Source: CAVPOO01 sp963707015
GTDB lineage: Bacteria > Pseudomonadota > Gammaproteobacteria > Thiohalobacterales > Thiohalobacteraceae
NCBI GenBank assembly: GCA_963707015.1
Contig: CAVPOO010000008.1
Location: forward strand, 1-17,517
DNA: 17,517 nucleotides
Reading direction: 5' to 3'
Below are positions 1 to 6,962 of the stretch, one piece after another; the first letter of the stretch is position 1; each line of letters opens with the position of its first letter. The notes under the pieces were generated by a model that was not told the DNA's origin, made no database searches, and was given only the letters and a program-made list of their open reading frames with translations. A program made the translations under genes and the position numbers.

Positions 1-2
1 AG

Positions 3-998
3 GCCACTGCGGCCCGGCGCTGGCTCGAGGCACGCCAGGCAGACCTCCTGCCCGTGGATTACTATCACCTGGTCTTCACCCTGCCGGGGCCGATCAGCGA
101 GTTCGCCTACCACAACAAGTCGGTGATCTATAGCCTCTTGTTCAAAGCCGCCGCCGAGACCTTGCGCACGATTGCCGCCGACCCCAGGCATCTGGGCGCC
201 CGTATCGGCGTGACTCTGGTCCTGCATACCTGGGGCTCGGCGATGACCCATCACCCCCATGTGCACGGTATCGTCCCCGGCGGGGGGCTGTCGCTCGATG
301 GCCAACAGTGGGTCGCCTGCCGGACGGGGTTCTTCCTGCCCGTGCGCGTGCTCTCGCGACTGTTCCGGCGGCTGTTCCTCGAGAAGCTCTGCGATGCCTG
401 TCACGCCGGCCAACTGCAGTTCTTCGGTGACCATCAGGTGCTTGCTGAGACGAAGGCCTTCGGTGATTGGATCAAACCCTTGCGCCAGATCGAGTGGGTC
501 GTCTACGCCAAACGTCCCTTCGCCGGACCGGCCGCCGTGCTGGCCTATCTGTCACGCTACACCCATCGGGTCGCCATCGCCAACAGCCGCCTCATTGCAC
601 TGGACGAGCAGGGCGTCACCTTCACGTGGAAGGACTACCGGGCCAAGCAACGGGTTCGACACAAGACCATGCGGCTGGCCCCGGATGAGTTCATTCGCCG
701 CTTCCTGCTCCATGTCCTGCCCTCGGGTTTTCACCGCATCAGGCACTACGGGATGACCGCCAACACCACACGAAAGCACAACCTGGCGCAGGCCCGTGAG
801 CTGCTGATGGGTAAAAAAAACGACACGTCCACTGATGCAGCAACGAACGGGGCGGAGACAACAGGTGACAGTGCCCCTGATGCGCAGACTTCCTCCACCT
901 ATGTCTGCCCGGACTGTGGCGCTCCGATGCGCATCATCGACACCTTCATGCGCGGGCAACTGCCCCGTGGACCACCCAGGTGCGTGGGTGACGCATGA
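3..998 (+). CDS. IS91-family Y2 (HUH) transposase, 5' end outside the window
   Basis: This is a rolling-circle-type transposase that nicks and rejoins single-stranded DNA. The reading frame is open from the first bases of the window, and the residues before the GTG at 54 (ARRWLEARQADLLPV) look like normal family sequence. The gene therefore begins upstream, with its N-terminal zinc-binding region lost, and the GTG is internal. Two catalytic signatures are visible. The HUH motif lies in HPHVHG, with His codons at 258 and 264. The twin tyrosines in YLSRY (codons at 546 and 558) give the YxxxY pattern that defines the two-tyrosine IS91 group. The C-terminus carries a CPDCG zinc-ribbon-like element, then IDTFMRGQLPRGPP, as in other IS91 proteins. 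No frameshift or internal stop is seen, so it may be intact upstream. Family assignment is firm; the exact IS name cannot be given from the sequence alone. Confidence 0.93.
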   Translation, partial: ATAARRWLEARQADLLPVDYYHLVFTLPGPISEFAYHNKSVIYSLLFKAAAETLRTIAADPRHLGARIGVTLVLHTWGSAMTHHPHVHGIVPGGGLSLDGQQWVACRTGFFLPVRVLSRLFRRLFLEKLCDACHAGQLQFFGDHQVLAETKAFGDWIKPLRQIEWVVYAKRPFAGPAAVLAYLSRYTHRVAIANSRLIALDEQGVTFTWKDYRAKQRVRHKTMRLAPDEFIRRFLLHVLPSGFHRIRHYGMTANTTRKHNLAQARELLMGKKNDTSTDAATNGAETTGDSAPDAQTSSTYVCPDCGAPMRIIDTFMRGQLPRGPPRCVGDA

Positions 999-1230
999 GT
1001 GTCGCCGCCACCTGTTGCCTGTCTTGCCTTTATCGCTCAGACCCGGTAAGGGCACCGTTTTGCCGAGGGCATCGAGTTACGCTCTTTTGCTCTCACCGAG
1101 AGCGGAATACCAGCTGCCATTGGGATGCAACTGACCCGACAATGAACATTGCCGTCTCGGCGCCGAGTGACTTTGCCGCCCAGCACCGAAAAGTCACAAC
1201 TCAAATCCCCATAACGCGACTGCCGACTAT

Positions 1231-1255
1231 AACCGCGTGGCTTCGTCCCGCGGTT
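1231..1255. repeat. Hairpin near the presumed IS91 right end (oriIS-like)
   Basis: AACCGCG (1231-1237) pairs perfectly with CGCGGTT (1249-1255). An inner GG/CC pair (1239-1240 with 1247-1248) extends it past a bulged T, leaving a CTTCGT loop. Hairpins shortly before the right end are typical of IS91-type origins of replication, which supports the end placement. The role is inferred from position. Confidence 0.5.
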
Positions 1256-1265
1256 TCCTCCCTCG

Positions 1266-1344
1266 AGGCTTGTAAGACGCCTGCCCGTTGAGTACTTGCG
1301 TGCGCTGACAGGCCTGCGACTGAGGGCAGGCATCTTACAACCCT
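1266..1344. repeat. 21-bp imperfect inverted repeat, 37-bp spacer
   Basis: The left arm (1266-1286) and right arm (1324-1344) match as reverse complements at 19 of 21 positions. The core TTGTAAGACGCCTGCCC versus GGGCAGGCATCTTACAA differs at one base. The 37-bp spacer shows no coding potential. CTTG at 1269-1272 inside the left arm is an IS91 target-type tetranucleotide, so the palindrome may have been the insertion site, or may be a small non-autonomous element. An integron attC site was considered, but the conserved RYYYAAC box is absent on the right side. Confidence 0.7.
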
Positions 1345-1532
1345 TAACATAATCAGTCATTCAGTGACTTAGCAGCGTTGCTTTCCGTCTCGCCATCCCC
1401 CCAACCCGCTCAGACCGGAAGCGAATTGGCAGAAACGAAATGATCGCCATTTAGAAAGTTGCACTGTCACGGATATGTTTAAATCCAGCCGAATGCAGTT
1501 CTCCCTCCCACTAACTACAATTAAGGTAATTC

Positions 1533-2132
1533 TTGAAAGACACGGAGAATCAGTTGTCGAACTCTGATGTTACAGCGGTACTCAAAGACGGCACTCATTG
1601 CGAGATCAGGCTTTGCTGCGATGACAACGGCGGAGCACATGATGCAGAGTCTGTGAAGTCGGGAATTCGCTCAGCCTGGTGTCATCTGTCACCAGAAAGT
1701 CGCTATTCTCGTTTCGCCTCCGGCATCAGACAGTTGTCTGACAAGCAGCTCGATTATCTGGCTGACCTTGACAATATGCACCGACTCGCATGGTGTGCGT
1801 TTATACATGGTGACTCAGAGGCAGCGGGAATCGGTATCGCACGCTTTGTAAGACTGAAGGAGGAACCGGATGTCGCCGAATTCGCGATCACAGTGATAGA
1901 TGAGTACCAAGGGTCTGGATTAGGCACGCTACTCCTCAAGCGGCTTATCGACTCCGCACGAAGGTTGAAACTGAGGGTATTGAGGGGCTACGTACTGCCC
2001 AGTAATAAACCAATGATCGCGTTGGCTGAGAAATACGGTGGAATTAGCCGTTCCGAAGACACCTGGAGACGTATTGATATCCCGGTCTATTCGGAAAGGG
2101 ATGTGGATAGTGAAGACAGCATTCGTACGTAG
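1533..2132 (+). CDS. GNAT-family N-acetyltransferase
   Basis: This 199-aa protein is predicted to transfer an acetyl group from acetyl-CoA to an amine; the substrate is unknown. The acetyl-CoA pyrophosphate-binding motif A is clear at residues 126-131 (QGSGLG), followed by an amphipathic helix LGTLLLKRLI and the strand LRGYVLPSN, with N-x-x-M-x-x-L-A-x-K-Y-G after it. The N-terminal half (SPESRYSRFASG, then LSDKQLDYLADLD) resembles the GNAT domain attached to Pat-type protein lysine acetyltransferases, so a protein or small-amine substrate is possible. Start choice: TTG at 1533, preceded by AAGG about 6 bp upstream (1523-1526); no ATG or GTG fits better. It stands alone, converging on the DsrE-like gene. 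Codon use is less GC-biased than the ornithine genes further right, which fits accessory DNA beside an insertion sequence. Confidence 0.88.
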   Translation: MKDTENQLSNSDVTAVLKDGTHCEIRLCCDDNGGAHDAESVKSGIRSAWCHLSPESRYSRFASGIRQLSDKQLDYLADLDNMHRLAWCAFIHGDSEAAGIGIARFVRLKEEPDVAEFAITVIDEYQGSGLGTLLLKRLIDSARRLKLRVLRGYVLPSNKPMIALAEKYGGISRSEDTWRRIDIPVYSERDVDSEDSIRT

Positions 2133-2219
2133 CGGACTCGCCTGGATCGTGACCTAACATGGCGACCCAAAAACGGAAGTTAGGCTTTTGCCAATTCTGG
2201 CCAGGCCACGAGCTGACGG

Positions 2220-2252
2220 AAGAACTCCGCCTCATTACAAAGCGGAGTTCTT
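2220..2252. terminator. Perfect 11-bp-stem hairpin between convergent genes, possible bidirectional terminator
   Basis: AAGAACTCCGC (2220-2230) and GCGGAGTTCTT (2242-2252) are exact reverse complements around an 11-nt loop. It lies between the ends of the acetyltransferase gene (2132) and the opposite-strand DsrE-like gene (2330). Neither side has a proper T-run beyond the TT of the stem, so rho-independent termination is only a suggestion; it could be an mRNA-stabilising stem or a repeat. Confidence 0.5.
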
Positions 2253-2329
2253 GATTGTCACCAAACTGCCCTCTAAATGCATACTCGCTGTGAGACAGGC
2301 GATCGTTTTGACCGTGTAAGAAAGGATCT

Positions 2330-2860
2330 TTAGAAATCAATCACCTTGTCAGCGAAGAGGAACAGATTGTGGATCTCCTCAGCGTTGCCCATTGTTCCCT
2401 GAGTGGGTTCGGTAATGCCGCGACTGCTTGCGCACAGCGGACAGATCACGACTTTACTGCCCTCCAGGTCGACGAAAGTCTGCAGCAGCCCTGCCAGTGA
2501 TGCCGTGTTTTCCCCGGCCGGCGTGTCACAGACAGGCTTCGGCTTCTTCCGCTTGTTTATCTGATTGTCCGGATTGATGAGTTCGACACCCTCAATAGTC
2601 GGAAACAGTATGACACTATCCGCAGGCGTGACGGAAACAAATGTGTTGTCGACAGGGACCACACCCAGTAACAAATTGATGCCAATCTGAAGCGCAACGC
2701 ACGAAGGCTCAGGATCCTTGAGTGGATCGGTTTTGATCGAGATTACGACTTGCTCCATATTGTCTACGCTGGATACGTCTGCTGCATAACTCACAGATCC
2801 TGCAAGGCTCACAGTCACAGCAGCAGCGGCTAGTAATACGTTTCTTGATACTCTGATTAT
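2330..2860 (-). CDS. Secreted DsrE-like family protein, probable non-ATG start
   Basis: The mature part resembles periplasmic DsrE/DsrF-like proteins: VVISIKTDPLKDP near the start, a central hydrophobic strand (VALQIGINLLLG), then SLAGLLQTFVDLEGSKVV, ICPLCASSRGI and a conserved C-terminus GNAEEIHNLFLFADKVIDF. DsrE-fold proteins take part in sulfur relay or sulfur-compound metabolism; the CPLC cysteines are the likely functional residues. The conventional start would be GTG at 2818, but that leaves a truncated signal peptide and no ribosome site. The frame upstream encodes a full signal peptide (IRVSRNVLLAAAAVTVSLAG, then SVSYA before AD). It is led by AGGGAG at 2867-2872, which points to ATA at 2860 (6-nt spacing) or ATC at 2857. 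An in-frame stop lies at 2885-2887 and the only other upstream option is CTG at 2884 without a ribosome site. Family call fairly sure; start inferred. Confidence 0.8.
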   Translation of the reverse strand: MIRVSRNVLLAAAAVTVSLAGSVSYAADVSSVDNMEQVVISIKTDPLKDPEPSCVALQIGINLLLGVVPVDNTFVSVTPADSVILFPTIEGVELINPDNQINKRKKPKPVCDTPAGENTASLAGLLQTFVDLEGSKVVICPLCASSRGITEPTQGTMGNAEEIHNLFLFADKVIDF

Positions 2861-3182
2861 TATCTTCTCCCTAGTCTGTTTCAGTTAACGTGGTAAGTCG
2901 TTCCGGTAAAAGTGTGCTGCTGATTTCGTGGCCGCCATCGATTCAAGCAACCTTTGCCAGTGCGCAGCCAATTCGTAAATGCATGTCGATACTGTTGTCG
3001 AGCCAGGCGCGAGCCTTGCATCAAGGAGTCTGCGCTTGTTCCAGTTGTTTCTAAATCCACCATCATCAGCAGTTAGTGAAACCTTTTTACGTAAGTTCGT
3101 TTCTACTCACAACAGTCGCATGCGTCTTTCTTGCTTTGCATCAACAACGAGAAAACTAACGGTATGAATTGCGATTTATCAT

Positions 3183-3207
3183 TGCCAGAGAATCAATTTC
3201 TCTGGCA
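3183..3207. repeat. Perfect 10-bp inverted repeat with 5-nt loop
   Basis: TGCCAGAGAA (3183-3192) and TTCTCTGGCA (3198-3207) are exact reverse complements around TCAAT. It lies 135 bp before murJ and 36 bp before the next palindrome. No T-run follows, so it is not an obvious terminator; the role is unknown. Confidence 0.7.
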
Positions 3208-3242
3208 GATCATGGCAGTGGGCAAGGTGGCCGGATTCGACA

Positions 3243-3294
3243 TTTGGGGTCAGAGCAAAATTTCGGCCACGAAAGTAGTTACTCTGACCCCAAA
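3243..3294. repeat. Palindromic repeat with 13-bp arms of the GGGGTCAGAG type
   Basis: TTTGGGGTCAGAG (3243-3255) and CTCTGACCCCAAA (3282-3294) are exact reverse complements around 26 bp. From memory, GGGGTCAGAG-type ends recur as intergenic repeats in many proteobacteria, often next to REP-associated tyrosine transposase (RAYT) genes. No such transposase is in this window, so this would be a solo copy. The sequence structure is certain; the family link is recollection, not a search result. Confidence 0.75.
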
Positions 3295-3341
3295 CGGGTG
3301 CCCCGGTTGCCAGGCGGCGGACGCGAGAGTAAATTCGCGCG

Positions 3342-4976
3342 ATGACCGTCAGCGGAACGCCTTCGAGCGCCGCGCGCTCGAGCGGTGCCGCATCCGTGCT
3401 GGTTGCGACCGGCATCCTGTTGAGCCGCATCATCGGGCTCGTGCGCGAGCGCGTGCTGGCGACGTATTTCGGTACGAGTCTCTTTGCCGATGTGTTCAGC
3501 GCGGGCCTGCGCCTGCCGAACGTGCTCCAGAACCTGCTCGGCGAGGGCACGCTGAGCGCATCGTTCATCCCCGTCTATTCCGAGTTGCTCGGACAAGGCC
3601 GAACCAAGGAAGCCGGCCGCGTCGCGGGCGCGACGTTCGCATTGCTGCTCGGCATCGCGGGCCTGATTGCGCTGCTGGGCATCGTGCTCGCGCCGGTTCT
3701 CGTGAGCGTCTTCACGCCGGGGTTCGAAGGGCAACGCCGCGAGCTCATGATCGCGGTCGTGCGGATCATCTTTCCGATGACCGGTGTGCTCGTGCTGTCG
3801 GCCTGGGCGCTCGGGATTTTGAACAGCCACCGCAAATTCTTCGTCCCCTATTTCGCGCCCGTACTCTGGAACGCTGCGATCATCGCGGCGCTCGTCGTGT
3901 TCGGCTCGCGGCTGGAGCTCGAGGGTCTGCTCATGGCAGCGGCCTGGGGCGCCTTGCTCGGCGGCTTCCTGCAATTCGGCGTGCAGCTGCCCTGGGTGCT
4001 TCGGCTCGACCGCGAGATCCGGATCAACAGCGGGCGGCGCGAGCCCGCGTTCAAGGAGGCCGTCAGAAACGCCGGACCCGCGATCCTCGGCCGCGGCGTC
4101 GTCCAGATCAGCACCTATGTCGACATGATACTTGCGAGCCTGCTCGCGATCGGCGCGCTGGCACGGCTTCGCTACGCGCAGACGCTCTATGTGCTGCCGA
4201 TCAGCCTCTTCGGCATGAGCGTCGCGGCGGCCGAGCTGCCCGAGCTCTCGCGCGAGCGCGCCAGTGCAACCGAGGCGCTGCGCGAGCGGACTGTCGTGGC
4301 TCAGCGCCGCGTCGCATTCTTTGTCGTGCCGAGCTTCGTCGCGTTCATGCTGCTCGGCGACGTGCTCGTCGCGGGCCTCTACCAGGCCGGCGAGTTCGGC
4401 GCGCCCGACGTCCTGATCGTCTCGTTGACGCTCGCCGCTTACAGTGTGGGGCTCCTGGCGTCGACGAGCACGCGCGTTTATCAATCGGCGTTCTTCGCAC
4501 TGCGCGACACGAAAACGCCGGCGCGTGTCGCCGGGCTGCGCGTGCTCGTGGCCGCCGTCGCGGGCAGTCTGCTCATGCTGCAGTTCGAACCCGTGACGAT
4601 CTTCGGGCGCACGATTCCGGCTGGTCTCCTGGCGGGCTTCACGGTCGCGGACCAGCCGCTCGGTCCGGTCGGGCTCGCGCTCGGCGCCGCGCTCGGCGCC
4701 TGGCTAGAGTGGGGGCTGTTGCGGGCGAACTTGCGCCGGCGCGTCGGTGCGGTTGGCGCAGGCGCGGGGCCGCTCGCGCGGATGTTCGGCGCCGCACTTG
4801 CGGGCGCCGCGGCGGGGCAGGCCGTGCGCGTCGCGCTCGGCGGTCTCGGCCCGTTGCCGCTCGCCGTGCTCGTCGCGGCGGTCTACGGTATCGTCTACTT
4901 CGGCGTCGCGCGCCTGCTCGGTCTCGCCCAAGCGCGCGTCGTCTTCGACTCGCTGCTCAGGCGCATGCGCTTCTGA
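3342..4976 (+). CDS. murJ: MurJ/MviN lipid II flippase
   Basis: This 544-aa inner-membrane protein of the MOP exporter superfamily flips lipid II to the outer face of the cytoplasmic membrane for peptidoglycan assembly. Length is a little above the usual 510-530, and about 14 hydrophobic segments are visible across the chain. The N-terminal signature is strong: SRIIGLVRERVLATYFG (Arg29 and Arg35 match the essential arginines of the E. coli cavity, Asp50 the cavity aspartate), then LRLPNVLQNLLGEGTLSASF and IPVYSELLGQG. The QN in place of the RR found in E. coli resembles MurJ of other phyla. Start: ATG at 3342, with only a weak GAGAG upstream. In gammaproteobacteria murJ normally sits by rpsT and ribF; here it stands alone, converges on the GIDE gene with a 4-bp gap, follows a palindromic repeat and is very GC-rich. 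A horizontally acquired or second copy is likely. Confidence 0.95.
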   Translation: MTVSGTPSSAARSSGAASVLVATGILLSRIIGLVRERVLATYFGTSLFADVFSAGLRLPNVLQNLLGEGTLSASFIPVYSELLGQGRTKEAGRVAGATFALLLGIAGLIALLGIVLAPVLVSVFTPGFEGQRRELMIAVVRIIFPMTGVLVLSAWALGILNSHRKFFVPYFAPVLWNAAIIAALVVFGSRLELEGLLMAAAWGALLGGFLQFGVQLPWVLRLDREIRINSGRREPAFKEAVRNAGPAILGRGVVQISTYVDMILASLLAIGALARLRYAQTLYVLPISLFGMSVAAAELPELSRERASATEALRERTVVAQRRVAFFVVPSFVAFMLLGDVLVAGLYQAGEFGAPDVLIVSLTLAAYSVGLLASTSTRVYQSAFFALRDTKTPARVAGLRVLVAAVAGSLLMLQFEPVTIFGRTIPAGLLAGFTVADQPLGPVGLALGAALGAWLEWGLLRANLRRRVGAVGAGAGPLARMFGAALAGAAAGQAVRVALGGLGPLPLAVLVAAVYGIVYFGVARLLGLAQARVVFDSLLRRMRF

Positions 4977-4980
4977 GGAC

Positions 4981-5937
4981 TCAATTCGCGATCGCGAGCA
5001 GGCCATAAGACAGTGCAACCCCCAGAACCGTCGCGTGAAACCATGACCAGTAGCGGAAACGTCGTGCCAGCTGTTGCGGCGCGCGGTTAGATAACAGGAA
5101 GGGGCGCCCGTCGGGCGGCGCCCCCAGGACGTGGATCATGGGGCCAAGACGCAGTTCGAGATGCTGGGCAGCCACTTCCTGTTCGGCCGCTGCGCGCGCT
5201 CGCTGCCATTCATGAAGATCGATGTCCCCATCGCCGTTGGCATCGAAGCGGGCGTGAAGGGTATCCGCGTCGCGCTTCCAGACGGCCAGCAACGCGCTCG
5301 TATCAGCCCGCTTGTCGAGGTCCAGGTGGGTACCCCCCGTGGTCGTGAGGTAACCCAGGGCGTAGACAGGCTCGCCCGGGCGAAGGTATTCAAGACTGAC
5401 ATGATAGTCACCTTCCTGCCATGAGCGGTGCAAGGTGGTAGTGACTTCGATCTGGTTCGGATCGACGATGCACTGGCCCGATCCATCATCCAGCAGAAAC
5501 GTCTCCTCGCTCTGGCCGCGATCGAGGAGCCTTGAGCTCGAATCTCCCACACGACGCACGCTGTAACGATACCAGACACAGGGTGGTCCCGACCGGAAGC
5601 CCAAAGGGAGACTTCCGGGATGCAGCTGGCAGCGGCCCTGGAGTTCGACATAGCCCTGGGCGGCGCTGGCAATACGTGAGGTGGGGGTGTCCGTGATCAG
5701 GTGATAGCGTCGGGATGCGGCAAGCCAGCCCACGGCGGCTCCCAGAATGATGATCAGCAGACCGGCGCCACGCACCAGGGCGGATGGCCCGTAGAACAGC
5801 ATCGCCGCGGCCGCGAGGTAGGCCGCCGAGAGGATCGCCTGGATCAAATCGGTTCGGGAAAAGCGCCAGGGAAACGCGTCCAGGAGCCGGAAACTCGGAT
5901 TATGCGGCCAGCCTCCGCGGAGAAAGGTATCCGGCAT
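4981..5937 (-). CDS. GIDE-domain membrane protein with an EF-hand
   Basis: The 318-aa protein has two closely spaced membrane segments near the N-terminus (about 31-49 and 52-73), a soluble GIDE-type region (about 85-285) and a final membrane segment at 300-317. The soluble region shows family-like stretches PCVWYRYSVRR and FLLDDGSGQCIVDP. GIDE domains are known from the mitochondrial E3 ligase MULAN and from bacterial proteins next to LemA; no RING finger is present here, so the ligase name should not be used. Unusually, residues 232-243 form a canonical EF-hand loop (D-A-N-G-D-G-D-I-D-L-H-E) with acidic or Asn residues at positions 1, 3, 5, 7 and 12, suggesting calcium binding. Its ATG overlaps the TGA of lemA by one base (TGATG), so the two are translationally coupled and probably act together at the membrane. 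The function of the pair is unknown. Confidence 0.85.
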   Translation of the reverse strand: MPDTFLRGGWPHNPSFRLLDAFPWRFSRTDLIQAILSAAYLAAAAMLFYGPSALVRGAGLLIIILGAAVGWLAASRRYHLITDTPTSRIASAAQGYVELQGRCQLHPGSLPLGFRSGPPCVWYRYSVRRVGDSSSRLLDRGQSEETFLLDDGSGQCIVDPNQIEVTTTLHRSWQEGDYHVSLEYLRPGEPVYALGYLTTTGGTHLDLDKRADTSALLAVWKRDADTLHARFDANGDGDIDLHEWQRARAAAEQEVAAQHLELRLGPMIHVLGAPPDGRPFLLSNRAPQQLARRFRYWSWFHATVLGVALSYGLLAIAN

Positions 5938-6512
5938 CAGGTCTGAAACAGGGCCTCGACGTCGACATCCGTTTTCTCGGCATCGGCGAACCGCAGCAGC
6001 CGGAACGGCGCGAACCTGAACCAGCTGGCAATCAGGTTGTTGGGAAACTCCTCGATACCGATATTGTTCAGATTGACCGATTCGTTATAAAACTCGCGCC
6101 GGTCCGCAATCGCGCTCTCCAGTCCGGTGATTCGATCCCGCAACTGGCGGAACGACTCATCAGCCTTCAGCTCCGGATAGTTTTCCACCAGTGCGAAGAG
6201 TTGTCCCAGGCTGGAACGCAGCGTGGTTTCGGCAAGTCCCAGGGCCGCCACATCGCTTGATTCCCTGGCGTGGGCAACCTGCTGGCGTGCCGTGATCACG
6301 CGCTCCAGCGTTGCCTGCTCATACTTCATGTACTGCTTGCAGGCCGCGACCAGCTTGGGTAGTTCATCATGGCGTTGCTTGAGCAGCACATCGATATTGC
6401 CCCACGCCATCCTGACATTGTGTTTCAGCCGAACCAGCCGGTTGAAAATCAGAATGCCATAGATCAGGGCGATCAGCCCGGTGGCCAGGATCGCGTAGCC
6501 GAACACATCCAT
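5937..6512 (-). CDS. lemA: LemA family membrane protein
   Basis: The 191-aa protein has one N-terminal membrane segment (about 5-24) with a very short outer tail, followed by the antiparallel helical LemA domain. Family hallmarks are VRMAWGNIDVLLKQRHDELP right after the membrane helix, LVENYPELKADESFRQL, and FYNESVNLNNIGIEEFPNN-L near the C-terminus. LemA proteins are widespread and of unsettled function; in many bacteria they are paired with a GIDE-domain or TPM-domain membrane protein. Start: ATG at 6512, preceded by GAGGGTGA at a suitable distance. It is the first gene of a two-gene operon with the GIDE protein, overlapping it by one base. Confidence 0.93.
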   Translation of the reverse strand: MDVFGYAILATGLIALIYGILIFNRLVRLKHNVRMAWGNIDVLLKQRHDELPKLVAACKQYMKYEQATLERVITARQQVAHARESSDVAALGLAETTLRSSLGQLFALVENYPELKADESFRQLRDRITGLESAIADRREFYNESVNLNNIGIEEFPNNLIASWFRFAPFRLLRFADAEKTDVDVEALFQT

Positions 6513-6962
6513 AGTTCACCCTCAGTGTCCGGGCGCTGCCGGACGGAAAACGGTTTGCAACCAGGGGATAATCGACGCCGGCATGCGGTCCTTTAGCAAA
6601 TCGGTATGCCGCAGCGGCGGGGGAGTGATTGTCAGGAGTCGCGTTCAGTCGGCTGGACATTGGGTGTCAGAGTAGAATGGCACTTACTTAATCCGAATTG
6701 TAGGGTGGGTTAGCGCTTTTTGCGTAACCCACCAGTCACGTGGCTGCAAGCGTGACGGAAGCGGCGCGGAAAGGGCTTGCATGGCAGCCAGGAATGGTCG
6801 GAAAGTGGAACCGGAGAGGGTGGGTTTCCTGGCGACGATGACCGAATTCAGCGAGAAGTGGCGAATAGCGCAGGTCGAACCGGGACGAACGGCTGGCCAG
6901 TTGCGCGTGAACTACCCGTAGACCCAGGGAAAAAGGGCGTTTATTCTTCTGATACTCGACCG
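6513..6962. other. 450-bp intergenic stretch with a palindromic repeat
   Basis: This is the upstream region of lemA and the downstream side of slyX, so both flanking genes are on the minus strand. It contains the GGTGGGTTA repeat at 6704-6733. A 46-codon frame starts with ATG at 6781, plus strand; it has no recognisable family and I do not call it. Longer plus-strand frames here run into the shadow of slyX. No clear terminator for slyX is seen. Confidence 0.55.
6704..6733. repeat. Dispersed GGTGGGTTA...TAACCCACC palindromic repeat
   Basis: GGTGGGTTA (6704-6712) and TAACCCACC (6725-6733) are exact reverse complements; the 12-nt centre (GCGCTTTTTGCG) continues imperfect pairing. The GTAGGGTGGGTTAGCG...GCGTAACCCACC type is a familiar intergenic repeat in many proteobacteria (recollection). 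It could also act as a stem for slyX transcripts, but no T-run is placed for termination on the minus strand. Confidence 0.65.

Larger units (their letters stand above)
1..1268 (+). mobile_element. IS91-family insertion sequence, right-hand part
   Basis: The element comprises the transposase plus about 270 bp of non-coding sequence at its 3' side. IS91 elements lack terminal inverted repeats and end (oriIS) near a hairpin, next to a CTTG or GTTC tetranucleotide. Here a hairpin at 1231-1255 is followed 13 bp later by CTTG at 1269-1272, so I place the right end at about 1268. The boundary is inferred from family rules. The left end lies outside the window. Confidence 0.55.
999..1532. other. Non-coding stretch: IS91 right end, inverted repeat, GNAT leader
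   Basis: No convincing gene is present. Short frames here have no family resemblance and overlap one another on both strands. The stretch holds the sub-terminal hairpin of the IS91 element (1231-1255), a long inverted repeat (1266-1344) and roughly 190 bp of lower-GC sequence leading to the acetyltransferase gene. A TTGCAC at about 1459 could be part of a promoter, but no good -10 hexamer sits at the right distance. Confidence 0.6.
2861..3341. other. Gene-poor stretch with two perfect inverted repeats
   Basis: About 480 bp of markedly lower GC than the genes to its right. It holds the ribosome site and probable promoter region of the DsrE-like gene on the minus strand, and the two inverted repeats listed separately at 3183-3207 and 3243-3294. 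Short frames on both strands (for example 2881-3066 minus) have no recognisable family or ribosome site, and I treat them as spurious. Confidence 0.6.

Noticed and set aside
1266..1344. Integron attC site
   Set aside because: GTTGAGT at 1287 fits a GTTRRRY box, but the partner RYYYAAC is missing at the right place and no integron integrase or cassette structure is visible.
2881..3167. Two ~61-codon frames on opposite strands
   Set aside because: They overlap each other, lack ribosome sites, and lie over the upstream region of the DsrE-like gene.
3131..5008. 625-codon plus-strand frame overlapping murJ, and a 401-codon minus-strand frame
   Set aside because: Both are Arg/Ala-rich translations of murJ in wrong frames. 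MurJ itself has the right length, membrane segments and conserved arginines.
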